Shown: positions 1 to 8,309, counted from the first letter of the stretch. The stretch is DNA of 52,941 nt from Mycobacterium sp. E796 (GCF_001672815.1 NZ_LZKK01000012.1:1-52941), one strand, 5' to 3'. Notes: a model not told the origin generated them from the letters alone. Numbers and translations: made by a program.

Positions 1-51
1 AAACGAGCTCTGCGAATGTCTCGTGGGCGCGGAGATGTCTAAAAGAGACAG
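1..51 (+). other. Untrimmed Illumina/Nextera adapter with index (artefact)
   Basis: Positions 18-51 match the Nextera read-2 transposase adapter, which begins GTCTCGTGGGCTCGG and ends AAGAGACAG, at 31 of 34 bases. Positions 3-9 (ACGAGCT) match the P7 tail ACGAGAT with one mismatch. The eight bases between them, 10-17, have exactly the length and place of an i7 index. This is library sequence left on a contig end, not genome. The GTG at 23 that opens the long ftsQ reading frame lies inside it and cannot be a real start. Confidence 0.93.
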
Positions 52-112
52 GGGCCCGCCGGCGTGGCCCCTCGAACTCGGCCTGATCCTCGGCTTCGGC
101 CTCGCCTTGCTG
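52..112 (-). other. Inverted fold-back copy of the ftsQ 5' coding region (artefact)
   Basis: Read forward, this stretch gives an odd hydrophobic FtsQ N-terminus. Its reverse complement (112 down to 53) reads QQGEAEAEDQAEFEGPRRRA. That joins perfectly to the RRERAERRAAQ that follows at 116 and reproduces the acidic-then-basic FtsQ N-terminus as I remember it from M. tuberculosis (EFEGPRRRARRERAERR). The segment is therefore inverted relative to the gene, with the junction at a GGCGGGCCCGCC-like palindrome. Next to adapter sequence, a chimeric read is far more likely than a real inversion. Confidence 0.85.
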
Positions 113-907
113 CCCCGCCGCGAGCGGGCCGAGCGCCGCGCGGCGCAGGCCCGCGCCCGGGCCATCGAGGAGGCCCGCCGCGAGGCCAAGCGCCAGGCCA
201 GCGGGCGCATCGTCAACCAACCCAGACCCGCCACCCGCGGCGTGGTGCGGGGGCTGAAGATGCTGCTGATCAGCGTCGTGCTGGCCGTCGTCGGTGTCGG
301 GCTGGGGCTGGTGCTGTACTTCACGCCCGCGATGTCGGCGCGCGAGATCGTCGTCACCGGAACCGGCACGGTGACGCGCGAAGAGGTGCTGGACGCGGCG
401 CGGGTGCGGCCCGGCACGCCGCTGCTGCAGATCAACACCAACCAGGTCGCCGAGCGGGTGGCCGCGATCCGGCGGGTGGCCAGCGCGCGCGTGCAGCGGC
501 AGTACCCGTCGGCCCTGCGCATCACGATCGTCGAGCGGGTGCCGTTGGTGGTGAAGGATTTTCCGGACGGTCCGCACCTGTTCGACCGCGACGGCGTCGA
601 CTTCGCGACCGCCCCGCCGCCCCCGGCGCTGCCGTACATCGACGTCGCCGACCCCGGCCCGAGCGACCCCGCGACCAAGGCCGCCCTGCAGGTGCTGATC
701 GCGCTGCGCCCGGAGGTCTCGGGCCAGGTGGGCCGGATCGCGGCGCCGTCGGTCGCCTCGATCACGCTGACGCTCAACGACGGGCGGGTGGTGATCTGGG
801 GGACCACCGACCGCACCGAGGAGAAGGCCGAGAAACTGGCCGCGCTGCTGACCCAGCCCGGGCGTACCTACGACGTGTCCAGCCCCGATCTCCCGACCGT
901 GAAGTAG
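113..907 (+). CDS. ftsQ: Cell division protein FtsQ, 5' end missing
   Basis: FtsQ is the bitopic divisome protein that links early and late division proteins at the septum. The reliable sequence starts at about 113 and gives 265 residues, against about 314 for the M. tuberculosis protein, so the cytoplasmic N-terminus is missing or scrambled (see 1-112). What remains is a basic cytoplasmic stretch (RRERAERRAAQ), one membrane segment (LLISVVLAVVGVGLGLVLYF), then the periplasmic POTRA domain (SAREIVVTGTGTVTREEVLD) and the FtsQ beta domain ending SSPDLPTVK. It sits upstream of ftsZ as in other actinobacteria, separated by 235 bp that hold a palindromic repeat and the ftsZ promoter region. Confidence 0.93.
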   Translation, partial: PRRERAERRAAQARARAIEEARREAKRQASGRIVNQPRPATRGVVRGLKMLLISVVLAVVGVGLGLVLYFTPAMSAREIVVTGTGTVTREEVLDAARVRPGTPLLQINTNQVAERVAAIRRVASARVQRQYPSALRITIVERVPLVVKDFPDGPHLFDRDGVDFATAPPPPALPYIDVADPGPSDPATKAALQVLIALRPEVSGQVGRIAAPSVASITLTLNDGRVVIWGTTDRTEEKAEKLAALLTQPGRTYDVSSPDLPTVK

Positions 908-920
908 CCACGCGGGCCCG

Positions 921-980
921 AATGTGCGGTTAGACGCACGTTCGACGCCCAACGTGCGGCCAGCCGCACGCTCGACGTCA
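921..980. repeat. Two tandem 30-bp palindromic units between ftsQ and ftsZ
   Basis: Units 921-950 and 951-980 agree at 23 of 30 positions. The second contains a perfect palindrome, CGTGCGGC CA GCCGCACG (953-970). The first keeps a shorter one (GTGCG/CGCAC). The arrangement could act as a bidirectional transcript end for ftsQ, or belong to a dispersed palindromic repeat family. No T-tract follows, so a classical terminator is not shown. Confidence 0.6.
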
Positions 981-1062
981 CAAAAATTTGCGTGTCGCGC
1001 GTCGGCGCGCCTGCGGGATTAGCGCCCGCCTGACCCATACCGTTCTGTTTGCGCGGAACTAC

Positions 1063-1100
1063 TTGACATAACTCTAACTCTATGGTTGAGGTTGAGAGTT
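1063..1100 (+). promoter_or_regulatory. ftsZ upstream control region
   Basis: A consensus TTGACA lies at 1063-1068, but no good -10 follows at 16-18 bp. TATGGT at 1081-1086 fits the TANNNT pattern and could be a -10 by itself. The region is built of short repeats: two AACTCT hexamers (1070-1081) face two TTGAGR hexamers (1086-1097), and AACTCT 1070-1075 pairs with AGAGTT 1095-1100. The symmetry suggests a protein-binding site. The factor is unknown. Confidence 0.45.
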
Positions 1101-1145
1101 TGCCAAGCCGACACACCGAGTCCCACCAGGGAGGAAGAAGTAATG

Positions 1146-2291
1146 ATGACCCCCCCGCACAACTACCTGGCCGTCATCAAGGTTGTGGGTATCGGTGGCG
1201 GCGGCGTCAACGCCGTCAACCGGATGATCGAGCAGGGCCTCAAGGGCGTGGAGTTCATCGCCATCAACACCGACGCCCAGGCGTTGTTGATGAGCGACGC
1301 CGACGTCAAGCTCGATGTCGGGCGCGACTCCACCCGCGGGCTGGGCGCCGGAGCCGACCCGGAGGTCGGGCGCCGGGCCGCCGAGGACGCCAAGGACGAG
1401 ATCGAAGAGCTGCTGCGCGGGGCCGACATGGTGTTCGTCACCGCCGGCGAGGGCGGCGGGACCGGCACCGGCGGGGCGCCCGTCGTGGCCAGCATCGCCC
1501 GCAAGCTCGGAGCGCTGACCGTCGGCGTGGTCACCCGGCCGTTCTCGTTCGAGGGCAAGCGGCGCGGCAATCAGGCCGAAAGCGGCATCGCCGCGCTGCG
1601 GGAAAGCTGCGACACGCTGATCGTGATCCCCAACGACCGGCTGCTGCAGATGGGCGACGCCGCGGTATCGCTGATGGATGCGTTCCGCAGCGCCGACGAG
1701 GTGCTGCTCAACGGCGTGCAGGGCATCACCGACCTGATCACCACGCCCGGCCTGATCAACGTCGACTTCGCCGACGTCAAGGGCATCATGTCCGGCGCGG
1801 GCACCGCGTTGATGGGCATCGGCTCCGCGCGCGGCGAGGGCCGATCGCTCAAGGCCGCCGAGATCGCGATCAACTCGCCGTTGCTGGAGGCGTCGATGGA
1901 GGGCGCCCAGGGCGTGCTGATGTCGATCGCCGGCGGCAGCGACCTGGGCCTGTTCGAGATCAACGAGGCGGCCTCGCTGGTGCAGGACGCCGCGCATCAG
2001 GACGCCAACATCATCTTCGGCACCGTCATCGACGACTCGCTGGGCGACGAGGTGCGCGTCACCGTCATCGCCGCGGGCTTCGAGGCCAGTGGGCCGGGCC
2101 GCAAGCCGGTGATCGGCGCCGGGGAGAAGCCCGGCGCGCACCGGATCGAGTCGGCGAAGGCCGGCAAGCTCACGTCGACGCTGTTCGAACCCGTCGACGC
2201 GGTGAGCGTGCCCGTGCACACCAACGGCGCGACGTTGAGTATTGGCGGCGACGACGACGACGTCGACGTGCCGCCGTTCATGCGCCGCTGA
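1146..2291 (+). CDS. ftsZ: Cell division GTPase FtsZ
   Basis: FtsZ is the tubulin-like GTPase that polymerises into the Z ring. The 381-residue product is close to the 379 residues of M. tuberculosis FtsZ. The P-loop-like GGGTGTGG tubulin signature is at residues 103-110, [10 protein letters not shown] opens the nucleotide fold, and the NLITTPG-type T7 loop appears as [19 protein letters not shown]. The acidic C-terminal tail ends [13 protein letters not shown], the conserved peptide that binds SepF. ATG codons at 1143 and 1146 are both in frame; 1146 gives the familiar [10 protein letters not shown] start. A strong GGGAGGAAG ribosome binding site is at 1129-1137. The frame is open further upstream, but that part does not look like FtsZ. 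Confidence 0.98.
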   Translation: MTPPHNYLAVIKVVGIGGGGVNAVNRMIEQGLKGVEFIAINTDAQALLMSDADVKLDVGRDSTRGLGAGADPEVGRRAAEDAKDEIEELLRGADMVFVTAGEGGGTGTGGAPVVASIARKLGALTVGVVTRPFSFEGKRRGNQAESGIAALRESCDTLIVIPNDRLLQMGDAAVSLMDAFRSADEVLLNGVQGITDLITTPGLINVDFADVKGIMSGAGTALMGIGSARGEGRSLKAAEIAINSPLLEASMEGAQGVLMSIAGGSDLGLFEINEAASLVQDAAHQDANIIFGTVIDDSLGDEVRVTVIAAGFEASGPGRKPVIGAGEKPGAHRIESAKAGKLTSTLFEPVDAVSVPVHTNGATLSIGGDDDDVDVPPFMRR

Positions 2292-2340
2292 CGCCGTGCG
2301 CGTGACACGGGAACGGCCCGGCCGTCCGGATACTGGTCAC

Positions 2341-3048
2341 GTGAGCGTTCGCATCCGGCGGGTGACCACCACCCGCGCGGGCGGTGTCTCGGCGCCGCCT
2401 TTCGACACCTTCAACCTGGGTGACCACGTCGGTGACGACCCGGCCGCGGTGGCCGCCAACCGATCCCGGCTGGCCGCGGCCCTCGGGCTGGGCACCGACC
2501 GGGTCGTGTGGATGAACCAAATCCATGGCGATCGGGTCGAGGTGGTCGACGGGCCGCGGAGCTCCGCGGTCGACGGCACCGACGCGCTGGTGACGAGCAC
2601 TCCGCGATTGGCGCTGGCGGTGGTGACCGCCGACTGCGTGCCGGTGCTGATGGCCGACGCGCGCGCCGGCGTGGTCGCCGCCGTGCACGCCGGTCGCGTC
2701 GGCGCGCAGCGTGGGGTGGTGGCGCGTGCGGTGGAGGCGATGTTCGGGCTCGGCGCGCAGGCCGGCGACATCTCGGCGCTGCTCGGGCCGGCGGTCAGCG
2801 GCCGCAACTACGAGGTGCCCGCCGCGATGGCCGACGAGGTCGAGGCGGCGCTGCCGGGCAGCCGGACCACCACCTCTGCGGGCACTCCCGGACTGGATCT
2901 CCGGGCCGGAATCGCTTGCCAGCTAAGGGATTTGGGTGTCACGGCGATCGACGTCGACCCCCGCTGCACGGTGGCCGACCCAACCCTGTTCAGTCATCGT
3001 CGGGACGCGCCGACCGGTCGGCTGGCGTCGCTGGTCTGGATGGAGTGA
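2341..3048 (+). CDS. pgeF: PgeF/YfiH family peptidoglycan editing factor (Rv2149c orthologue)
   Basis: This is the DUF152/LACC1 family. Bacterial members act as peptidoglycan-editing or nucleoside-cleaving enzymes. The GTG at 2341 gives 235 residues. Family metal-site motifs are visible: MNQIHGDRV, VVTADCVPVLM, AAVHAGRVGAQRG (usually HAGWRG) and DPRCTVADPTLFSHRRD near the C-terminus. The Trp of the HAGWRG motif is replaced by Val, a mild deviation. It lies 49 bp after ftsZ, and its stop overlaps a possible GTG of yggS, so the three probably share a transcript. Substrate in mycobacteria is uncertain. Confidence 0.9.
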   Translation: MSVRIRRVTTTRAGGVSAPPFDTFNLGDHVGDDPAAVAANRSRLAAALGLGTDRVVWMNQIHGDRVEVVDGPRSSAVDGTDALVTSTPRLALAVVTADCVPVLMADARAGVVAAVHAGRVGAQRGVVARAVEAMFGLGAQAGDISALLGPAVSGRNYEVPAAMADEVEAALPGSRTTTSAGTPGLDLRAGIACQLRDLGVTAIDVDPRCTVADPTLFSHRRDAPTGRLASLVWME

Positions 3049-3053
3049 CCACC

Positions 3054-3830
3054 ATGGCGGTGGACATGCCGGCCGGGCAAGACCGCGAAACGGAATTGAC
3101 GCACGCATTGGCCGCGGTGCGTTCGCGACTTGCGGCGGCCGCGGAAGCGGCGGGCCGCAATGTCAGCGAAATTGAACTTCTCCCCATTACCAAATTCTTT
3201 CCAGCAACCGATGTAGCGATTTTGTCTCGATTGGGTTGTCGGTGCGTCGGCGAATCTCGCGATCAGGAAGCCGCGGCGAAGGTCGCCGAAGTCGCGCGGT
3301 TGGCCGGTAGTGCGGCGCTCGCGGACTTGCCGAATATGCACTGGCACATGGTCGGCCGCATTCAGCGCAATAAGGCGCGGTCGCTGGCCAACTGGGCGCA
3401 CACCGCCCATTCGGTCGACAGCACCCGGCTGGTGACCGCGCTCGATCGGGCGGTGTCGACGGCGCTGTCGGAGGGACGCCGGTCCGAGCCGCTGCGCGTC
3501 TATGTCGAAGTCAGCCTCGACGGCGACGTGTCCCGCGGCGGCGTCGACATCACCGCGCCCGGCGCCCTCGATCAGGTCTGCGCGCAGGTCGCGGAGTCCA
3601 AAAGCCTGAAGCTGCTGGGCCTGATGGGCATCCCGCCGCTCGACTGGGACCCTGAGCGGGCCTTCGAGCTGCTGCGATCGGAGCACCGCCGGGTGCTCGA
3701 ATCGCATCCGGACGCGGTGGGCCTGTCCGCCGGGATGTCCAGCGACTTCGAAATCGCCGTCAAACATGGTTCGACATGTGTGCGTGTCGGTACCGCGCTA
3801 TTGGGTCCGCGGCGGCTACCGTCACCGTAA
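3054..3830 (+). CDS. PLP homeostasis protein, YggS/PROSC family (Rv2148c orthologue)
   Basis: This is a pyridoxal-phosphate-binding protein of the alanine-racemase fold that keeps free PLP in balance. It is not itself a racemase. The product has 258 residues. The PLP-binding lysine is in LLPITKFFPA (K47). HWHMVGRIQRNKARSL is the conserved phosphate-site region, SAGMSSDFEIAVKHGSTCVRVGTALLGPR the closing signature. The ATG at 3054 aligns with the M. tuberculosis start. A GTG at 3045 overlapping the pgeF stop (GTGA) is an alternative that would couple translation. yggS beside ftsZ/sepF is a classical Gram-positive arrangement. Confidence 0.93.
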   Translation: MAVDMPAGQDRETELTHALAAVRSRLAAAAEAAGRNVSEIELLPITKFFPATDVAILSRLGCRCVGESRDQEAAAKVAEVARLAGSAALADLPNMHWHMVGRIQRNKARSLANWAHTAHSVDSTRLVTALDRAVSTALSEGRRSEPLRVYVEVSLDGDVSRGGVDITAPGALDQVCAQVAESKSLKLLGLMGIPPLDWDPERAFELLRSEHRRVLESHPDAVGLSAGMSSDFEIAVKHGSTCVRVGTALLGPRRLPSP

Positions 3831-3895
3831 TTAGTCACTGTAGTCACACCTTCATCACAGACACCAATAATCCCAGGGGCTAGAAGGGTTAAGCG

Positions 3896-4525
3896 ATGAG
3901 CACACTGCACAAAGTCAAGGCCTACTTCGGTATGGCTCCGATGGAGGACTACGACGACGAGTACTACGACGACCGGGCGCCCTCCCGCGGATTCCCCCGC
4001 CCGCGCTTCGATGACGGCTACGGGCGCTATGACGGGCGTGACTACGACGACCCGCGCGGCGAGCCCGCCGAGTACCCGCCGAGCTACCGCAGCGGCTACC
4101 CGGAGGAGCGGGGCTACACACCCCGCGAATTCGACCGTCCGGAGATGGGCCGCCCGCGCCTCGGGTCGTGGCTGCGGAATTCCACGCGCGGCGCGCTGGC
4201 GATGGACCCGCGCCGGATGGCGATGCTGTTCGAAGAGGGCAGCCCGATGTCCAAGATCACCACGCTGCGGCCCAAGGACTACAGCGAGGCGCGCACCATC
4301 GGCGAGCGGTTCCGCGACGGCACCCCGGTGATCATGGACCTGGTGTCGATGGACAACGCCGACGCGAAGCGGCTCGTCGACTTCGCGGCCGGCCTGGCCT
4401 TCGCCCTGCGCGGCTCGTTCGACAAGGTCGCGACCAAGGTGTTCCTGCTGTCGCCCGCCGACGTCGACGTGTCCCCCGAGGAGCGTCGCCGGATCGCCGA
4501 AACCGGCTTTTACGCTTACCAATAG
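3896..4525 (+). CDS. sepF: Cell division protein SepF
   Basis: SepF anchors FtsZ to the membrane and bundles filaments; in mycobacteria it replaces FtsA/ZipA. The 209-residue protein starts [15 protein letters not shown], an amphipathic membrane-targeting helix. A Tyr/Asp/Arg-rich low-complexity linker follows (about residues 18-90), then the globular FtsZ-binding domain ([13 protein letters not shown] to [24 protein letters not shown]). AGAAGGG upstream of 3896 is the ribosome binding site. The preceding 65 bp hold no obvious promoter match. Confidence 0.95.
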   Translation: MSTLHKVKAYFGMAPMEDYDDEYYDDRAPSRGFPRPRFDDGYGRYDGRDYDDPRGEPAEYPPSYRSGYPEERGYTPREFDRPEMGRPRLGSWLRNSTRGALAMDPRRMAMLFEEGSPMSKITTLRPKDYSEARTIGERFRDGTPVIMDLVSMDNADAKRLVDFAAGLAFALRGSFDKVATKVFLLSPADVDVSPEERRRIAETGFYAYQ

Positions 4526-4531
4526 GCGCGC

Positions 4532-4563
4532 CACGGCCGCCGCCTAGCAGGTCGGCGGCCGTG
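4532..4563. terminator. GC-rich hairpin after sepF
   Basis: CACGGCCGCCG (4532-4542) pairs perfectly over 11 bp with CGGCGGCCGTG (4553-4563) around a 10-nt loop, starting 6 bp after the sepF stop. There is no T-run, as is usual for mycobacterial terminator-like hairpins. It may end the ftsZ-sepF transcript or only attenuate it. Confidence 0.55.
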
Positions 4564-4644
4564 AGGTGTGTGCCCGCACCGTTGACTCGGTACGCTGGCG
4601 GCTGATATTCGGGTCATCTCATCGGTTAGGTCGGGGCGTCGGAG

Positions 4645-4947
4645 TTGGTGCTGTTCTTTCAGATCCTTGGGTTCGCGCTGTTCATCTTCTGGCTGCTGCT
4701 GATCGCCCGGGTCGTCGTCGAGTTCATCCGTTCGTTCAGCCGTGACTGGCATCCGACCGGCATCACCGTGGTGGTTCTGGAGATCATCATGTCGATCACC
4801 GACCCGCCGGTGAAACTGCTGCGGCGGCTGATCCCGCAGCTCACCATAGGTGCGGTCCGCTTCGACCTGTCGATCATGGTGCTGCTGCTGGTCGCGTTCA
4901 TCGGCATGCAACTGGCGTTCGGCGCCGCGGCGGGAGCCGCGCCGTGA
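4645..4947 (+). CDS. YggT family membrane protein (Rv2146c orthologue)
   Basis: The 100-residue integral membrane protein has two hydrophobic segments (FFQILGFALFIFWLLLIARVV and about residues 72-94, IMVLLLVAFIGMQLAF). Between them is the YggT signature ITDPPVKLLRRLIPQ. The family is conserved next to sepF and divIVA and is thought to help envelope organisation; the exact role is unknown. The start is TTG 4645 or GTG 4648, one codon apart. GGAG at 4641-4644 is too close to serve either, so an upstream AGG near 4627 is more likely. Confidence 0.88.
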   Translation: MVLFFQILGFALFIFWLLLIARVVVEFIRSFSRDWHPTGITVVVLEIIMSITDPPVKLLRRLIPQLTIGAVRFDLSIMVLLLVAFIGMQLAFGAAAGAAP

Positions 4948-5008
4948 GCGCGCCGACGGAGCCCGGAGACGGTTCGGCCACGTTTTAGCGTCGGTTCGGC
5001 GGCCGCGA

Positions 5009-5149
5009 TTTAAAAACTTTAAGGGTTTGGATTTTATTGGTCTTAGTGTTTGAAATTGGTTCTTAATTATTGGGCTAATCGGCTACCGCCGGGTCTGGTG
5101 TGACAGGATGGACGGCAGTTGCACGACGGCAACCACTCCGTTCTACACT
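5009..5149 (+). promoter_or_regulatory. AT-rich patch and candidate wag31 promoter
   Basis: About 80 bp from 5009 to 5090 is strikingly A/T-rich (for example AAAAACTTTAAGGG and TTGGATTTTATTGG) inside DNA of roughly two-thirds GC. A promoter-like pair follows: TTGCAC at 5119-5124 and TACACT at 5144-5149 (fits TANNNT) with a 19-bp spacer. The AT patch could be an upstream activating element or a site for an AT-preferring nucleoid protein such as Lsr2. Both uses are inferred. Confidence 0.45.
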
Positions 5150-5186
5150 TTCCAGATCGTTTGACAGGAACTCGAGGGGACGAACA

Positions 5187-5990
5187 ATGCCGCTTACACC
5201 AGCCGACGTCCACAATGTGGCGTTCAGTAAGCCGCCGATCGGCAAGCGCGGTTACAACGAAGACGAGGTCGACGCCTTCCTCGACCTGGTGGAAAACGAG
5301 CTGACGCGGCTCATCGAGGAGAACTCGGATCTGCGTCAACGCATCGAGGAGCTGGACCGCGAGCTCGCCGCCGGTGGTGGCGGCGGCGCCGCCCAGCCCA
5401 CCCAGGCGATCCCCACCTACGAGCCCGAACCGGAGCCGGTCAAGCCGGCGCCCGTCGTGGCGCCCCCGCCGCCCGCGGCCCCCTCGGGAAGCAACGAGGA
5501 GCAGGCCCTCAAGGCTGCCCGGGTGCTTAGCCTGGCCCAGGACACCGCCGACCGGCTCACCAGCACCGCCAAGGCGGAGTCCGACAAGATGCTTGCCGAC
5601 GCTCGCGCCAACGCCGACCAGATCCTCAGCGAGGCCAAGCACACGGCCGAGACCACGGTCGCGGATGCCCGGCAACGCGCCGACGCGATGCTGGCCGACG
5701 CCCAGAGCCGCTCGGAGACCCAGTTGCGGCAGGCCCAGGAGAAGGCCGACGCCCTGCAGGCCGACGCGGAACGCAAGCACTCCGAAATCATGGGAACCAT
5801 CAACCAGCAGCGCACCGTGCTGGAGGGCCGCCTCGAGCAGCTGCGCACGTTCGAGCGTGAGTACCGCACCCGCCTCAAGACCTACCTCGAATCTCAGCTC
5901 GAGGAACTCGGCCAGCGTGGCTCGGCGGCACCCGTCGACTCCAGCGCCGATGCCGGCGGGTTCGACCAGTTCAATCGGGGTAATAACTAG
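5187..5990 (+). CDS. wag31: Polar growth protein Wag31 (DivIVA)
   Basis: Wag31 is the coiled-coil scaffold at the cell pole that directs apical peptidoglycan synthesis and is essential in mycobacteria. The product has 267 residues (260 in M. tuberculosis). It has the DivIVA membrane-binding N-terminus ([33 protein letters not shown]), a Pro/Glu-rich linker (about 70-100), then a long Ala/Gln/Glu coiled coil and the tail [13 protein letters not shown]. Thr72 in PTQAI corresponds to the known PknA/PknB phosphorylation site (Thr73 in M. tuberculosis). The start at 5187 is backed by GAGGGG at 5173-5178; the frame upstream of it is not conserved. Confidence 0.97.
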   Translation: MPLTPADVHNVAFSKPPIGKRGYNEDEVDAFLDLVENELTRLIEENSDLRQRIEELDRELAAGGGGGAAQPTQAIPTYEPEPEPVKPAPVVAPPPPAAPSGSNEEQALKAARVLSLAQDTADRLTSTAKAESDKMLADARANADQILSEAKHTAETTVADARQRADAMLADAQSRSETQLRQAQEKADALQADAERKHSEIMGTINQQRTVLEGRLEQLRTFEREYRTRLKTYLESQLEELGQRGSAAPVDSSADAGGFDQFNRGNN

Positions 5991-6071
5991 CCTGGCAGCC
6001 GCGCCAAGCCACGACGCGGCGTCAACCTGCACTAGACCTGGCAGTCCCGCTCGTCGCCTGGAGGATGGCCG

Positions 6072-6401
6072 ATGCTGATCATTGCGCTGGTACTCGCCCT
6101 GATCGGGCTCGTCGCGTTGGTGTTCGCCGTCGTCACCAGCAACGAGTTGGTCGCCTGGGTGTGCATCGGCGCCAGCGTCCTGGGCGTGGTGCTGCTGATC
6201 ATCGACGCCCTGCGGGAGCGTCAGCGGCGCGACGCCGGCGGCGAAGTCGCCGAAGACACAGTAGAAGCCGAGGACGCGCCGGTCGACTACCCAGAGGAAG
6301 TCCCGGACGAGGGCGAACGACCCGCCGCCGAGCAGGGGCTCGAAGCCAGCGACGAGTCCGCGGTGCCCGCCGAGGGCCGCGGCGACGACCGCACCACGTA
6401 G
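6072..6401 (+). CDS. Small two-helix membrane protein (Rv2144c orthologue)
   Basis: The 109-residue protein has two hydrophobic helices (residues about 1-21 and 25-45) and then an acidic, charged cytoplasmic tail rich in Glu, Asp and Ala. GGAGG at 6060-6064 is a strong ribosome binding site for the ATG at 6072. It follows wag31 on the same strand and is conserved there in M. tuberculosis. No enzymatic motif is seen and the function is unknown. Its stop is 3 bp from the stop of the opposite gene. Confidence 0.82.
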   Translation: MLIIALVLALIGLVALVFAVVTSNELVAWVCIGASVLGVVLLIIDALRERQRRDAGGEVAEDTVEAEDAPVDYPEEVPDEGERPAAEQGLEASDESAVPAEGRGDDRTT

Positions 6402-6404
6402 CTG

Positions 6405-7091
6405 TCAGCGGGTCGGGGTATTCAGCAGCTCGCGGACCTCGTCGTCACTGACCTGGTGGAAGTCGGCGTAGACCTGTCCGACCGCTTCGAACCCGGGCGG
6501 CATGGTCGCACACACCACGTCGTCGGCTTCCTGCCCGATCTCGCGGCACGTCGACGGGGGGCCGACCGGGACCGCGACGACGATCGACCGCGGGCCCGCG
6601 GCCCGCAGGGCGCGGACGGCGACCAGCATGCTGGCGCCGGTGGCGATGCCGTCGTCGACCAGGATCACGGTCTTGCCTCGCGGGTCGGCGATGGGGCGGC
6701 CGCCCCGGTACGCCTGCTCGCGCCGGTGCAGTTCGGCCGTCTCGCTGGCGACCACCTCGCGGACCTGCTCGTCCGTGATGTGCAGGCTGGAAACCACGTT
6801 GTCGTTCATCACCACCGCACCGCCGCTGGCCAGCGCGCCCATCGCGAGCTCCGGCCAGCGCGGCACTCCGAGCTTGCGGACCAGGAACACGTCGAGCGGG
6901 GCGTGCAGCGCCGCCGCGATTTCCCACGCCACCGGGACGCCGCCGCGGGCGAGCCCGAAAACCAGTAGATCGTCCTTGCCCCGGTAGGACGCCAACTGCT
7001 CGCCGAGCACGCGGCCGGCCTCGCGACGGTCGCGGAACGTGCGCGTCGCCGTTCGCCGGAGAAAGCCGCTCGGTGGGTTCATTGGTCGCAT
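6405..7091 (-). CDS. Phosphoribosyltransferase-domain protein
   Basis: This is a 228-residue type I PRTase fold protein. The PRPP-binding loop [13 protein letters not shown] is canonical, and an N-terminal [19 protein letters not shown] supplies the PPi-loop region. [19 protein letters not shown] is typical of the stand-alone ComF/DUF-like PRTases common in actinobacteria. I place it near Rv2143 by position; the remembered Rv2143 is longer. Substrate cannot be told from sequence. The start may be Met1 or Met4 (MRPMNPP). It converges on the Rv2144c orthologue with a 3-bp gap. Confidence 0.85.
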   Translation of the reverse strand: MRPMNPPSGFLRRTATRTFRDRREAGRVLGEQLASYRGKDDLLVFGLARGGVPVAWEIAAALHAPLDVFLVRKLGVPRWPELAMGALASGGAVVMNDNVVSSLHITDEQVREVVASETAELHRREQAYRGGRPIADPRGKTVILVDDGIATGASMLVAVRALRAAGPRSIVVAVPVGPPSTCREIGQEADDVVCATMPPGFEAVGQVYADFHQVSDDEVRELLNTPTR

Positions 7092-7235
7092 TCGCCAGGC
7101 TTGGCCTTTGTCTAGCCTACGTGCGGCGTCGAGGTTCGCGAAGAAGGTTATGTGGCCGGATTTTCGCCGTGGGTCTCATCACGCAGTAGCCTTGTGCGCG
7201 AGGGGAATTCGCGGCGACACGAGAGGAATGGCGAA

Positions 7236-7436
7236 ATGGGTCGGCGCACTTACACGTCCTACAGCATCGCCTGTGCGGTGGTGTGGGCCGTCATCTTGGT
7301 CGGGGTTTCAGCGGTGGCGGGCGCGGACACCCGGCGCACGTTCCTGCTGGTTGGCTCCGGATGGGGGATCGGCTGGCTGTCGGCGACTATCGCCCGGGCC
7401 GTCTACCCGCCGCCGAAGCGGCATGCCAGGCCGTAG
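7236..7436 (+). CDS. Small membrane protein, two helices
   Basis: The 66-residue product MGRRTYTSYSIACAV... has two hydrophobic stretches (YSIACAVVWAVILVGVSAVA and TFLLVGSGWGIGWLSATIA) and a basic tail PPPKRHARP. The GAGAGGA at 7221-7227 decides for the ATG at 7236; a longer in-frame version from 7152 has no ribosome binding site and an unlikely N-terminus. No family recognised. The 180 bp after it hold no gene I can support. Confidence 0.6.
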   Translation: MGRRTYTSYSIACAVVWAVILVGVSAVAGADTRRTFLLVGSGWGIGWLSATIARAVYPPPKRHARP

Positions 7437-7617
7437 TCCGTGCTGCGCTCGACTCGCTCTAGTGTCGGCCGTCACTGTAGTGCAAGCACTCGCGCGGAAC
7501 GTTCGATGCCGTGCCAGTCCCGCCTGGCGAGCATTCGGTCCAGGGTTTGAGCCGCGGGTGAGGACGCATGACCGGGCCCCGCGCTCAGGCCGCCTAAGGT
7601 GAAATGTGTTGTTTGCA

Positions 7618-8193
7618 CTAGCGATTGAGCAAAGACTCGGCGTTGAGGATGCCGGCGGCCAGGATCTCGTCGGACAGCGCTCGGTCCGAGACCGCACGGG
7701 CCAGTTGCAGCGTGCCGACCAAGACGGTGATCAAACCTAGCGCTTGGGCGCGTGCGCTCGATGGATCGCGCGGACAGATTTTCGCGGCGATCTGATCGAT
7801 GATGGATTGCATTCCCTGCGTGTATGTTTCGCGAACCGTGTCGTTGCAACGCACGATCTCGTCAAGTAGCGCGGCGTTCGGGCAGCCCGATTCGGGGTCG
7901 TCGCGGTGTTGCGGTGACAGGTAGTCGCGGATGTAGTCGTCGATCGCCGACCGTTCCGGCGGCAACGCGCTCAGCGTGTCCAGCTGCACGCGTAGCTGGT
8001 CGGCCACCACGTGGGCCACCAGGTCGTCCTTGGATTCGAAGTGCGCGTAGAACGCGCCGTTGGTCAGTCCGGCATCGCACATCAGCGTGGCGATACCGGA
8101 GCCGTCGATGCCACCCCGTTTGAACCGCTCGCCGGCCGTGCCGATGATCCGCTTCCGCGTCGCGGCTTTGTGCTCCGGCTCGTAACGCGCCAT
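7618..8193 (-). CDS. TetR/AcrR family transcriptional regulator
   Basis: The 191-residue repressor-type protein has an N-terminal TetR helix-turn-helix: ATRKRIIGTAGERFKRGG, then IATLMCDAGLTNGAFYAHFESKDDLVAHV. The C-terminal ligand domain is of the AcrR-like class. The ATG at 8193 is chosen over 8220 because GGGAGG lies 8 nt upstream of it. It is divergent from the tandem alpha/beta hydrolase genes, and the 116-bp gap holds a near-perfect palindrome (8251-8276), so it most likely represses them and itself. The ligand is unknown, perhaps an ester or lactone handled by the hydrolases. Confidence 0.92.
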   Translation of the reverse strand: MARYEPEHKAATRKRIIGTAGERFKRGGIDGSGIATLMCDAGLTNGAFYAHFESKDDLVAHVVADQLRVQLDTLSALPPERSAIDDYIRDYLSPQHRDDPESGCPNAALLDEIVRCNDTVRETYTQGMQSIIDQIAAKICPRDPSSARAQALGLITVLVGTLQLARAVSDRALSDEILAAGILNAESLLNR

Positions 8194-8250
8194 GGGCGGC
8201 CTCCCAGTTGTCTTCGGCATCCCGTGCTTGACTCATGCTACCACATTGGA

Positions 8251-8276
8251 TTACGGTCATAATAGTATGATCGTAA
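8251..8276. promoter_or_regulatory. Palindromic operator between tetR and the hydrolase pair
   Basis: TTACGGTCATA (8251-8261) and TATGATCGTAA (8266-8276) are inverted repeats, 10 of 11 positions complementary, with a 4-bp centre ATAG. Size and place are those of a TetR operator. TATGAT (8266-8271) inside it resembles a -10 hexamer, so binding would block transcription. Confidence 0.8.
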
Positions 8277-8309
8277 GGCAATCCGCGTTTTCCCCGGAAG
8301 GGCTTCCTG

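Noticed and set aside
23..115. FtsQ with a natural hydrophobic N-terminus starting at the GTG at 23, or a simple frameshift
   Set aside because: The start lies in adapter sequence, and the reverse complement of 53-112 restores the expected N-terminus exactly. A frameshift cannot explain that.
1080..2219. 379-codon open frame antisense to ftsZ
   Set aside because: Shadow frame; ftsZ is unmistakable on the forward strand.
7437..7617. Possible gene remnant on the minus strand (frame reading LDRMLARRDWHGIERSARVL)
   Set aside because: Short, no start or ribosome binding site, no family recognised; may be chance.
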